The notes under the pieces were generated by a model, which saw nothing but the letters and a program-made list of their open reading frames with translations, did not search any database and was not told the origin of the DNA. From Kitasatospora sp052076145 (lineage in GTDB: Bacteria; Actinomycetota; Actinomycetes; Streptomycetales; Streptomycetaceae): DNA of 64,000 bases. Made by a program: the position numbers and the translations under genes. The DNA lies in NCBI RefSeq assembly GCF_052076145.1, contig NZ_CP197246.1, positions 6,510,001-6,574,000 of the forward strand. Direction: 5' to 3'. Below, piece by piece: positions 17,556 through 25,897 of the stretch (the stretch's first letter is position 1; every line of letters begins with the position of its first letter).

Positions 17556-18815
17556 ATGGCTGACCGGATCACGGTCATCGGGTGGGACGGTACTCCGCTG
17601 ACCGAGGCGGCCAGCTCCGCGCTGGCCGGTGCGACGCTGGTGGCGGGCGCGCCGTACCAGCTCGCCGCGCTGCCGGTCCCGGCAGGGGCCGAGCGGATCG
17701 CGCTGGGCAGCGTACAGCTGGCGGCCCGTCGGATCGCCGAGCACCGAGGGGCGGCCGTGGTGGTCGCCGAGGGCGACCCGGGGTTCTTCGGCGTCGTCCG
17801 GACGCTGCGGCGGCCCGAGTACGGGCTCGAACTGGAGGTGCTGCCCGCCGTCTCCTCGGTGGCTGCCGCCTTCGCCCGCGCGGGGATGCCCTGGGAGGAC
17901 GCCCAGGTGGTCAGCACGCACGGCGGCAGGCTGCGCCGGGCGGCCAACGTCTGCCGGGCGTACTCGAAGGTGGCCGTCCTCACCAGTGCGGACGCGGGCC
18001 CCAGCGAGCTGGCCCTGATGCTGCGTGGGGTGCACCGGACCTTCGTGGTCTGCGAGGCACTCGGCACTCCGGACGAGGACGTCACCGTCCTGACCTCCGA
18101 GCGGGTGCCGGACCAGGTCTGGCGTGATCCCGCCGTCGTGCTGGTGATCGGCGGTGGCGGGCAGCCGCACGCGGTGGACGAGGCGGCCGGCTGGCTGGCC
18201 GGCCGCCCGGTGGTCTTCCCGGGGCCGGACCGTGGCTGGGCGCTGCCCGCCGAGGCGTACGCGGGCGCGGAGCGCGGCGTGCAGACGGCGGCCGGCGCCG
18301 GGCACGCGCTGCCCCCGCACGTCCGCGCGCTGGCGGTGGCCCGGCTCGGGCCCGTCCCCGGCGACCTGGTCTGGGTGGTGGGCGCGGGCACCGGCGCGCT
18401 GGCCGTCGAGACGGCGCGCTTCGGCGCGGCCGTCGTCGCCGTCGAGGCGGACCGCTCGGCCTGCGCGCAGATCGCGGTGAACGCCCGCCGGTACGGCGTC
18501 GAGATCGAGCCGGTGCACGGCGTCGGGCCCGAGGTGCTCGGCGGCCTGCCCGAACCTGACGCGGTGATGGTCGAATCCGGCGGCGCCGAGGTGGTGCGCG
18601 CCGTGCTGGCGCGCCGCCCCGAGCGGCTGGTCGCCGTGGCGCACACCCTCGCCGAGGCGGAGGCCGTCCGCGAGGCGATCGCCGGCGCGGGGTACCGGGT
18701 GGACGGCGCACTCCTCCAGTACGCGCCGCTCGACGCAGGCCGGGGCACCGTCGCCGGGCTCTCGATCGGGCCGGGGGAGCAGAGCCTCGTCCTCTGGGGC
18801 GAGCAGCCTTCCTGA
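17556..18815 (+). CDS. cobL: Precorrin-6Y C5,15-methyltransferase (CbiE-CbiT fusion)
   Basis: 419 residues. N-terminal CbiE-type tetrapyrrole methylase (about 1-205): ITVIGWDGTPLTEAA, VVAEGDPGFFGVV and AVSSVAAAFARAGMPWEDA. C-terminal CbiT-type domain (about 235-419) with SAM motif VWVVGAGTGALAVETA and acidic VVAVEADRSACAQIAVNA. Methylates C5 and C15 and decarboxylates the ring C acetate in aerobic cobalamin synthesis. Neighbouring bluB-cobT and cobA support B12 function, although most of the corrin-ring genes are not in this window. A hairpin lies in the leader. Confidence 0.93.
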   Translation: MADRITVIGWDGTPLTEAASSALAGATLVAGAPYQLAALPVPAGAERIALGSVQLAARRIAEHRGAAVVVAEGDPGFFGVVRTLRRPEYGLELEVLPAVSSVAAAFARAGMPWEDAQVVSTHGGRLRRAANVCRAYSKVAVLTSADAGPSELALMLRGVHRTFVVCEALGTPDEDVTVLTSERVPDQVWRDPAVVLVIGGGGQPHAVDEAAGWLAGRPVVFPGPDRGWALPAEAYAGAERGVQTAAGAGHALPPHVRALAVARLGPVPGDLVWVVGAGTGALAVETARFGAAVVAVEADRSACAQIAVNARRYGVEIEPVHGVGPEVLGGLPEPDAVMVESGGAEVVRAVLARRPERLVAVAHTLAEAEAVREAIAGAGYRVDGALLQYAPLDAGRGTVAGLSIGPGEQSLVLWGEQPS

Positions 18816-19266
18816 CCGGCGGGGCAGGGAGGTCGGGCCCGGCACGGTGATCCCCGTCGCATCCGGACACCGATTCGAGAGACCGTCGGTGCAGGCCGGT
18901 AGTGTGACGTCCTGGTGACGCCCGGCGGGCGGTGGGACGTGCCCGATCCGGTACGTTTACCACCTTTTTGACGTGGTGCTACCCCAGTCGGTACGGAGTG
19001 CGCGCATTCGACGCGGCGCAGGTCGGCCCGGAAGAATGCAGCAGGCGTCCGGCGCGGTCGTGCCGGTTGCGTCGGGCGGTCGTTGTCTCTGATGGTGCGC
19101 CACCCCGAGTGGGTGCACCGACCGGGGGAGCGCGCGGCGGACGCCAGCAGGCGGAAGCGGTAGGTGGACGGGCGGGCCGGAGCTGGTCCGCCCCGAGCGG
19201 AGTGGGCGCTGCGGTCGGTGATCGCGTCGCCAAGGGCGCGTGAAGCGGCCTGGAAGGAGCTTTGAC
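18816..19266 (+). other. 451-bp gap before bluB-cobT
   Basis: No gene is supported. TTGACG at 18968-18973 and TACGGA at 18992-18997 (18-base spacer) form a plausible promoter for the downstream gene, leaving a leader of about 265 bases. The consensus cobalamin-riboswitch blocks (B12 box with adjacent conserved paired elements) are not recognisable, which is notable for a B12 gene with so long a leader. The start is preceded by AAGGAG. Confidence 0.45.
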
Positions 19267-22200
19267 ATGACCGATGGCGGCCACGTCCCCAGCGAGGGAC
19301 TGCCGGAGCACCTGCTCGGCACCGAGATGCCCGTCCGGCCGGACGGCGCTGCCGTACCCGGGGCCCAGACGGCGCCGGTACCTCCGATGCCCACGGTGAG
19401 CCCCGTCACGCCGGTGCCCCCGGTGGTCTTCGTCGCTCCGACGATGCCCGGGGCGGAGCACGGCGTGCCCGTCGCCCAGCACCTGGCTGCCCAGCAGGTC
19501 ATGCCCCAGCACGGCACGTCCCAGCACGGCACTTCCCAGCAGGTCACCTCCCAGCAGGTCACGTCTCAGCACCCGGCGGCCGAGGGCTGGCCCGCCGAGC
19601 CGCGCCAGGCCTTCACCTTCCTCGACCAGCCCGACCAGCTGGAGGACGAGGACGACGTGCTGCTCATGCCCGGCCCGCAGGGCTCCTGGGGCGAGCCGCT
19701 CGCCCCGCTCGACACCGCTCTCGCGGTCGAGCCGATCGACACCATGACGCTGCGTACGATCGAGGAGCCGGTGGCACCCGCCGCCGATGCCGTTCCCGGT
19801 ACGCCCGTCGAGCCTTCCTGGCCGCCGCTGGCCCCGCCCGCGGTGGCCGAGCCGGCCGCGCAGGCACCGCCGGTCGAGCCGCTGCCGGTGGAGCCCCTGC
19901 CGGTCGAGCCGCAGGCCGCCGCCCCGGCCCCCGCCGCCGCCGCCGTGACGGCGCCTCAGCAGCAGCGCCGCCCGCTGCACGCGGGCCCGCCCATCCCGGA
20001 CCCGTCGCTGATGACCGGTCAGGTCCCCGTCCGCTCGCTCGCCGACCGTGGCCCGTCCGGCGCGGCCGAGCCCGTCGCCGTGCGCCCGCTGGGCAGCACC
20101 CCCGCGCACGGCGTGCCGGTCGTCCAGGTGCCCCGGACGCCGGTGGCCGAGCCGCAGATCGAACAGCAGATGGTGGGACAGCAGGTCGTGGAACAGCAGA
20201 TCGTGGAGCCGCAGGCCGTGCAGCAGCAGAGCACCGAGCAGCCGGTCATGGAGCCGGTGCCCGTACCCGTACCGGCGGCGGCCGACGCCCCCGTCGTGGC
20301 GGCGCCGTTCGAGGCCGCCCCGCCGGTCGCCGAGCACCCTGCCGAGCACATCGCCGAGCCCGTTGCCGCCGCACCGGTCGAGCAGATCGCGCAGACCGAG
20401 CCGGTCACCCCGGTCGCGCCGGTCGTCGTCGAGGCCGCGCCCGTCGCGGTCGAGCAGGCGCCGGCCGAGCAGCCCACCGCCGTACCGGCCGAGGCCGAGC
20501 CCGCGCTCGCCGCCGTCGCGGTGGCCGTCGACACGGCCGAGCCGGTCGCCATCCCCGCACAGGCCCAGCACCGCCGCAGCAGCACCTCGGCCTTCCTTGC
20601 CGCCCCGGCCCCGCACGACCTCGCGGTCGCCGAGGCTCCCGCGACCCCGGTCGTCGAGGCCCCCGTCGCTCCCGAGCCCGCGACCGAGCCGGAGCCCGTC
20701 GCCGTGGTCGAGGCCCAGCCCGAAGCACTGCCCGAGGCCCAGCCCGAAGCCCAGCCCGAAGCCCTGGCCGAGCCCGTCGCCGTCCCCGTCGCAGAGGAGG
20801 CCACCGTGGTCGAGGTCCAGCCCGCCGTCGAGGCCACCACCGAGGCAGCCCCCGCGCCGGAGGCCGAGGACGCGCCCGTCCTGGACCACCCCGGCACCGC
20901 CGCCCCCGGCTACGACGAGGCCGGCCGCGACGCCGTCCACCAGGTGATCCGCGAGCGCCGCGACATCCGCAACGGCTTCCGCCCGGACGCGATCCCGCAC
21001 GAGGTGCTGATCCGCGTCCTGGAGGCGGCCCACACCGCGCCCAGCGTCGGCTACTCCCAGCCCTGGGACTTCGTGGTCATCCGCTCCGCCAAGACCCGCC
21101 GCCGGATGCACGAGCTGGCGGAGCGCCAGCGCGACGCGTACGCCGAGTCGCTGCCCAAGGGCCGGGCGAAGCAGTTCAAGGAAATCAAGATCGAGGCGAT
21201 CCTCGAGACCCCGGTCAACATCGTGGTCACCGCCGACCGCACCCGGGGCGGCCGCCACACCCTGGGCCGCCACACCCAGCCGCAGATGGCTCCGTACTCG
21301 GCAGCGCTGGCCGTCGAGAACCTCTGGCTGGCCGCCCGCGCCGAGGGCCTGGGCGTCGGCTGGGTGAGCTTCTTCGACGAGGAGGAGATGGTCCGCGAGC
21401 TCGGTCTGCCCGACCACCTGGACGTCGTCGCCTACCTCTGCGTCGGGTACGTCGACGCCTTCCCGGACGAGCCCGAGCTCCAGCAGCAGGGCTGGGCGAA
21501 GAAGCGCCCGCTCTCCTGGGTAGTCCACGAGGAGCAGTACGGCAACCGCGCGCTGCCCGGCGAGGAGCCGCACGACCTGCTCAGCGAGACGCTGCGCACC
21601 ATCCGCCCGCTCGACGCCAAGGCGCTCGGCGACGCCTGGGACCGCCAGAAGCGGATGACCAAGCCCGCCGGTTCGCTCGGCATGCTGGAGATCATCGCGG
21701 CGCAGCTCAGCGGCCTCAGCCGCAAGTGCCCGCCGCCGATCCCGGAGCCGGGCTGCGTGGCGATCTTCGCCGGCGACCACGGCGTGCACGCCCAGGGCGT
21801 CACCCCGTGGCCGCAGGAGGTCACCGCGCAGATGGTGGCGAACTTCCTGGCCGGGGGAGCGGTGGTCAACTCCTTCGCCGCCCAGGTCGGCGCCGAGGTC
21901 TGCGTGGTCGACGTCGGTGTCGCCTCCGAGCTGCCGGACGCCATCCAGCAGGGCCGCACCACCGGCCTGCTGCCCCGCAAGGTCAAGCCGGGCACCGACG
22001 ACATGACGCAGGGCCCGGCGATGAGCCGGGAGGAGGCGCTCAAGGCGATCGAGGTCGGCATCGAGACCGCCCGTGACCTGGTCGCGGCGGGCAACAAGAT
22101 CCTGATCACCGGCGACATGGGCATCGCCAACACGACCGCCTCCGCCGCGCTGGTCTCCGTCTTCGCCGGCGCCGACCCGGCCGAGGTGACCGGGCGCGGC

Positions 22201-22647
22201 ACGGGCATCGACGACGAGACGCACGCCCGCAAGGTCGAGGTCGTCCGCCGCGCGCTCGCCCTGCACCAGCCCGACCCCTCCGACCCGATCGGCGTACTCG
22301 CCGCCGTGGGCGGCCTGGAGCACGCCGCGATCGCCGGGTTCCTGCTCGGCGCGGCCTCGCTCCGCACCCCGGTCATCCTGGACGGCGTCATCGCCGGCTC
22401 GGCAGCCCTGGCCGCCAAGGCGATCGCGCCCGAGGTGCTGGCCGCCTGCATCGCCGGGCACCGCTCGGCCGAGCCCGGCCACCAGATCGCGCTCGCCAAG
22501 ATCGGCCTTCGCCCGCTGATCGACCTCGACCTGCGGCTCGGCGAGGGTACGGGCGCGCTGCTCGCGCTCCCGCTGGTGCAGAGTGCCGCCCGCGCGATGC
22601 ACGATGTAGCCACCTTCGACTCCGCCGGGGTCACCGAGAAGGCCTGA
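19267..22647 (+). CDS. cobT: BluB-CobT fusion with long disordered N-terminus
   Basis: 1126 residues from the ATG at 19267 (AAGGAG upstream). Three parts are visible. Residues 1 to about 540 are low-complexity, rich in Pro, Val, Glu, Ala and Gln, with repeated EPV/PVE motifs and a TSQQVTSQQVTSQ repeat; no fold is evident. Residues about 545-765 are a nitroreductase-type BluB domain (VIRERRDIRNGFRPD, PSVGYSQPWDFVVI, GVGWVSFF), which makes 5,6-dimethylbenzimidazole from FMNH2 and oxygen. Residues about 772-1126 are CobT, nicotinate-nucleotide:DMB phosphoribosyltransferase (FAGDHGVHAQGV, ITGDMGIANTT, LGEGTGAL with the catalytic Glu). One protein therefore makes the lower ligand base and activates it to alpha-ribazole phosphate. 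The domain lengths match the separate enzymes. Confidence 0.92.
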   Translation: MTDGGHVPSEGLPEHLLGTEMPVRPDGAAVPGAQTAPVPPMPTVSPVTPVPPVVFVAPTMPGAEHGVPVAQHLAAQQVMPQHGTSQHGTSQQVTSQQVTSQHPAAEGWPAEPRQAFTFLDQPDQLEDEDDVLLMPGPQGSWGEPLAPLDTALAVEPIDTMTLRTIEEPVAPAADAVPGTPVEPSWPPLAPPAVAEPAAQAPPVEPLPVEPLPVEPQAAAPAPAAAAVTAPQQQRRPLHAGPPIPDPSLMTGQVPVRSLADRGPSGAAEPVAVRPLGSTPAHGVPVVQVPRTPVAEPQIEQQMVGQQVVEQQIVEPQAVQQQSTEQPVMEPVPVPVPAAADAPVVAAPFEAAPPVAEHPAEHIAEPVAAAPVEQIAQTEPVTPVAPVVVEAAPVAVEQAPAEQPTAVPAEAEPALAAVAVAVDTAEPVAIPAQAQHRRSSTSAFLAAPAPHDLAVAEAPATPVVEAPVAPEPATEPEPVAVVEAQPEALPEAQPEAQPEALAEPVAVPVAEEATVVEVQPAVEATTEAAPAPEAEDAPVLDHPGTAAPGYDEAGRDAVHQVIRERRDIRNGFRPDAIPHEVLIRVLEAAHTAPSVGYSQPWDFVVIRSAKTRRRMHELAERQRDAYAESLPKGRAKQFKEIKIEAILETPVNIVVTADRTRGGRHTLGRHTQPQMAPYSAALAVENLWLAARAEGLGVGWVSFFDEEEMVRELGLPDHLDVVAYLCVGYVDAFPDEPELQQQGWAKKRPLSWVVHEEQYGNRALPGEEPHDLLSETLRTIRPLDAKALGDAWDRQKRMTKPAGSLGMLEIIAAQLSGLSRKCPPPIPEPGCVAIFAGDHGVHAQGVTPWPQEVTAQMVANFLAGGAVVNSFAAQVGAEVCVVDVGVASELPDAIQQGRTTGLLPRKVKPGTDDMTQGPAMSREEALKAIEVGIETARDLVAAGNKILITGDMGIANTTASAALVSVFAGADPAEVTGRGTGIDDETHARKVEVVRRALALHQPDPSDPIGVLAAVGGLEHAAIAGFLLGAASLRTPVILDGVIAGSAALAAKAIAPEVLAACIAGHRSAEPGHQIALAKIGLRPLIDLDLRLGEGTGALLALPLVQSAARAMHDVATFDSAGVTEKA

Positions 22648-22688
22648 CCCGCCGACCACGTCTCCCGGCTCCATCCCCGTATCGGGGG

Positions 22689-22746
22689 CCCCGGGCCTGT
22701 CGGGCCGTCCGCGCACCACGCCGCGAACGGCCCGACAGGCCCGGGG
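22689..22746 (+). terminator. Strong terminator after bluB-cobT
   Basis: Perfect 20-bp arms (22689-22708 and 22727-22746, starting CCCCGGGCCTGTCGG) around an 18-base loop, 41 bases after the stop. Confidence 0.8.
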
Positions 22747-22812
22747 CACACCGGAGCCGGGGGAGCGCCCGCTCTCTCCAAGACTCCCCGTTCCGAACCA
22801 GGAGCCCTGCCG

Positions 22813-24048
22813 ATGACCGCGCCCCACCCCCACCCCAGCACCGAGGGTCTGACCCCGTACCCCGTCGGGATACTGCTGGCCGGCCGACGCGTCGTGGTGG
22901 TCGGCGGTGGCCAGGTCGCCCAGCGCAGGCTGCCCGCGCTGATCGCCTCCGGCGCCGACCTCCACCTGATATCGCCCGAGACGACCCCGGCCGTCCAGGC
23001 CATGGCCGACGCGGGCGAGCTCACCTGGCACCGCCGCGGCTACGCTGCCGGCGACCTCGCGGACACCTGGTACGTACTGGTCGCCACCGACGACCCGGCC
23101 GTCAACACCCAGGTCAGCTCCGAGGCCGAGAGCCTGCGGGTGTTCTGCTCCCGCAGCGACGACGCCTCCGCCGCCACCGCCTGGACACCGGCCAGCGGCC
23201 GCGACGGCGGCGCCACCGTCGCCGTCCTCACCGGCGACCCCCGGCACTCCGCCGCCCTGCGCAACGCCATCGTGGACGGCCTGCGCGACGGCAGCCTCTC
23301 CGCCCGCCAGTACCGCGAGCGGACCCCGGGCGTCGCCCTGGTCGGCGGCGGCCCCGGCGACCCCGACCTGATCACCGTGCGCGGCCGCCGCCTGCTCGCC
23401 GACGCGGACGTCGTCGTCGCCGACCGGCTCGCCCCGCGCGAGCTGCTCGCCGAGCTCCCGCCGCACGTCGAGGTGATCGACGCCTCCAAGATCCCGTACG
23501 GCCGCTTCATGGCCCAGGAGGCGATCAACCAGACGTTGATCGACCACGCCAAGGCCGGCAAGTTCGTCGTCCGCCTCAAGGGCGGCGACCCGTACGTCTT
23601 CGGCCGGGGCGGCGAGGAGCTGCTCGCCTGCGTCGAGGCCGGGCTGCCCGTCACCGTCGTCCCGGGCATCTCCAGCTCGATCAGCGTGCCCGCCGCCGTC
23701 GGCATCCCCGTCACCCACCGGGGCATGACGCACGAGTTCACCGTCATCTCCGGCCACGTCGGCCCCGGCGACGACCGCTCGCTGGTCAACTGGGCCGCCG
23801 CCGCACAGATGACCGGCACCCTCGTCCTGCTGATGGCCGTCGACAAGATCGGCTCGATCGCCGCCGAGCTCATCGCGAACGGCCGCCCCGCGACCACCCC
23901 GGTCGCGGTCGTCCAGGAGGGCACCACCGCCGCCCAGCGGCGCGTCGACGCCACCCTCGCCACCGTCGGCGAGGTGGTCACGGCCGAACAGATCAAGCCC
24001 CCGGCCGTCATCGTGATCGGCGACGTGGTCAACGTCCTCGCCCACTGA
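22813..24048 (+). CDS. cobA: Uroporphyrinogen-III C-methyltransferase, CysG-like
   Basis: 411 residues. N-terminal precorrin-2 dehydrogenase-like Rossmann region (RRVVVVGGGQVAQRRLPAL, about 26-45; FCSRSDDASAATAWTPA). The C-terminal SUMT domain, from about residue 175, has VALVGGGPGDPDLITVRG, VVVADRLAP, VVRLKGGDPYVFGRGGEE and VVPGISSSISVPAAVGIPVTHRG. It methylates uroporphyrinogen III twice to precorrin-2, the branch point to B12 and siroheme; the N-terminal part would oxidise precorrin-2 to sirohydrochlorin. The chain is shorter than full CysG and the central dimerisation/chelatase part looks reduced. ATG with AGGAG upstream. Confidence 0.93.
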   Translation: MTAPHPHPSTEGLTPYPVGILLAGRRVVVVGGGQVAQRRLPALIASGADLHLISPETTPAVQAMADAGELTWHRRGYAAGDLADTWYVLVATDDPAVNTQVSSEAESLRVFCSRSDDASAATAWTPASGRDGGATVAVLTGDPRHSAALRNAIVDGLRDGSLSARQYRERTPGVALVGGGPGDPDLITVRGRRLLADADVVVADRLAPRELLAELPPHVEVIDASKIPYGRFMAQEAINQTLIDHAKAGKFVVRLKGGDPYVFGRGGEELLACVEAGLPVTVVPGISSSISVPAAVGIPVTHRGMTHEFTVISGHVGPGDDRSLVNWAAAAQMTGTLVLLMAVDKIGSIAAELIANGRPATTPVAVVQEGTTAAQRRVDATLATVGEVVTAEQIKPPAVIVIGDVVNVLAH

Positions 24049-24054
24049 CGCCCA

Positions 24055-24085
24055 CAGGCTCCGCCGGCCAGGTCGGCGGAGCCTG
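24055..24085 (+). terminator. Terminator after cobA
   Basis: Perfect 12-bp arms CAGGCTCCGCCG/CGGCGGAGCCTG, 7-base loop, 6 bases after the stop. Confidence 0.8.
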
Positions 24086-24103
24086 GTGTCATAAAGTGGC
24101 CCG

Positions 24104-24916
24104 GTGTCAGAACCACGTACCGTCACCGACCCCGCCGACCCCCGCCTCGCCGACTACACCGGCCTGACCGACGTCGAGCTGCGCCGCCGCCGCGAACCCG
24201 CCGAGGGCCTCTTCATCGCAGAGGGCGAGAAGGTCATCCGCCGCGCCGTCGCCGCGGGCTACCGGATGCGGTCGATGCTGCTCACCCCGAAGTGGCTGGA
24301 CGTCATGGCGGACGTCATCGAGGGCGCCGACGCCCCCGTGCACGTCGTCGAGCCCGGCCTCGCGGAGGCCGTCACCGGCTACCACGTGCATCGCGGCGCG
24401 CTCGCCTCGATGGAGCGCAAGCCGCTCGCCACGGCCGCCGAGGTACTCGCCGGGGTCCGCCGCGTCGCGGTGTTCGAGGACATCGTCGACCATGCCAACA
24501 TGGGGGCCGCCTTCAGGAACGCCGCCGCCCTCGGTGTCGGCGCCGTCCTCCTCACCCCGCGCTGTGCGGACCCGCTCTACCGGCGGTCCGTGAAGGTCTC
24601 GATGGGAGCTGTCTTCCAGGTGCCGTGGACTCGCCTGGAGTCCTGGCCGGGGGGCATCGAGAGCCTGCACTCCGCGGGCTTCAGGACCGCGGCCCTCTGT
24701 CTGAGCGACCGGGCGATCACCCTCGACGAACTCGCGGCCCGGGGTGACGAGAAGCTGGCCCTGGTCTTCGGCACGGAAGGCGACGGCCTCGCCGCCGAGA
24801 CCCTCGCCGCGGTCGACGACCACGTGCGCATCCCGATGGACGCCGGCGTCGACTCCCTCAACGTGGCCGCCGCCTCGGCGGTGGCCTTCTACGCGACCCG
24901 CCCACGGGCTGCCTGA
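24104..24916 (+). CDS. SpoU-family RNA methyltransferase
   Basis: 270 residues from the GTG at 24104. The N-terminal substrate-binding part (REPAEGLFIAEGEKVIRRAV) is followed by a SPOUT knot domain with motif 1 VFEDIVDHANMGAAFRNAAALG, motif 2 LALVFGTEGDGL and motif 3 IPMDAGVDSLNVAAASAVAFY. These are the three motifs of 2'-O-ribose methyltransferases acting on tRNA or rRNA; specificity cannot be told. The 3' end overlaps the 3' end of the opposite-strand LysR gene by 28 bases. Confidence 0.93.
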   Translation: MSEPRTVTDPADPRLADYTGLTDVELRRRREPAEGLFIAEGEKVIRRAVAAGYRMRSMLLTPKWLDVMADVIEGADAPVHVVEPGLAEAVTGYHVHRGALASMERKPLATAAEVLAGVRRVAVFEDIVDHANMGAAFRNAAALGVGAVLLTPRCADPLYRRSVKVSMGAVFQVPWTRLESWPGGIESLHSAGFRTAALCLSDRAITLDELAARGDEKLALVFGTEGDGLAAETLAAVDDHVRIPMDAGVDSLNVAAASAVAFYATRPRAA

Positions 24917-25839
24917 ACCCTGGCTGCCTGAGCGGGCCGCTCGTCCGGTGCGACTCCCAGGAGTCCGAGGAAGGCCAGCGCTGCGGGCGAGGGGGTCGGA
25001 CCGTAGGGGGTGGCGGCGTAGACCCGGCGCACGGGGATGTCGTCGGGGTGCAGCGAGACGAGCGTGATGTCGGACCGGACGGCGTCGGCGGCGAGGGAGG
25101 GGATGAGGGTGATGCCGAGCCCGGCGGCGACGCAGCCCTGCTTGGCGATCCAGTCGCGGGCGACGAAGCCGATCCTCGGGCGGAAGCCGGTCCGCAGGCA
25201 GGAGCTGATCAGGGTGTCCTCGGGGCGGGAGCTGCCCGCGATCCACTCCTCCTGCGCCAAGTCCGCGAGCGTGACCTGCCGCCGGCCGGCGAGCGGGTGC
25301 CCCGGTGGAAGGGCGACCATCATGAAGTCGTCGCAGAGCTTGTGCAGTTCGACCCCGAGCAGCGGCTGGTCGTAGGTCGTGCTGATGACGGCCACATCGG
25401 CCTCACCGGCCGTCAGTTTGGTGACGAGCTGCGGGGTGAGGCCCTCTTCGAGGGTGACGGCGATCGAGGGGTGCGTGGCCCGGAAGGCCGCTATGGCCTT
25501 GGGCACGAGCGCGGCTGCCGCGGTGGCGAAGGTGCCGACGCGGAGCCGGCCGGTGACCAGGTTGCGGAGGTCGGCCAGGTCGCCGCGGGCTGCTTCGAGG
25601 CGTTCGAGCACGGCCTGCGCGTGGCCCAACAGGCACCGGCCCGGCTCGGTGAGGCGGACACCGCGCGGGAGGCGGTCGAAGAGCGCGGCGCCGGCCTCGG
25701 CCTCCAGGGCGGAGACCTGGCGTGAGATCGCCGACTGCGTGTAGCCCAGGGCCCGGCCCGCTTCGGTGAAGGACCCGAGCCTGGCGACCTCGGCGAAGAC
25801 GCGCAGCAGAGTGGTGGAGAAATCATGCGATTCCGGCAT
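24889..25839 (-). CDS. LysR-family transcriptional regulator
   Basis: 316 residues from the ATG at 25839; ATGs at 25848 and 25857 are alternatives and none has a clear ribosome site. N-terminal winged helix: LLRVFAEVARLGSFTEAGRALGYTQSAISRQVSALEAEAGAALFDRLPRGVRLTEPG, a textbook LysR signature. The effector-binding domain spans about residues 90-295 (LRVGTFATAAAALVPKAIAAF). It is divergent from the dehydrogenase at 25898 with 58 bases between, the usual LysR arrangement for control of the neighbour. Confidence 0.93.
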   Translation of the reverse strand: MPESHDFSTTLLRVFAEVARLGSFTEAGRALGYTQSAISRQVSALEAEAGAALFDRLPRGVRLTEPGRCLLGHAQAVLERLEAARGDLADLRNLVTGRLRVGTFATAAAALVPKAIAAFRATHPSIAVTLEEGLTPQLVTKLTAGEADVAVISTTYDQPLLGVELHKLCDDFMMVALPPGHPLAGRRQVTLADLAQEEWIAGSSRPEDTLISSCLRTGFRPRIGFVARDWIAKQGCVAAGLGITLIPSLAADAVRSDITLVSLHPDDIPVRRVYAATPYGPTPSPAALAFLGLLGVAPDERPAQAARVQAARGRVA

Positions 25840-25897
25840 GCCGACCATGCTAGACATTCGCTGGTGGCATGGCGGCCCGATGCCTACCGTGGAGCCC

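Noticed and set aside
19490..19580. Possible CRISPR-like short repeats
   Set aside because: The CAGCACGGCAC/CAGCAGGTCAC repeats are in-frame Gln/Thr/Ser codon repeats inside the disordered arm of BluB-CobT, without spacers.
22700..22812. Separate small gene between bluB-cobT and cobA
   Set aside because: The stretch is occupied by a perfect 20-bp terminator stem and the cobA ribosome site; no ORF with a start and ribosome site.
18979..24126. A 1715-codon open frame on the minus strand
   Set aside because: Antisense to bluB-cobT and cobA; an effect of high third-position GC. Its translation is low-complexity Gly/Arg/Asp/Val with no recognisable domain.
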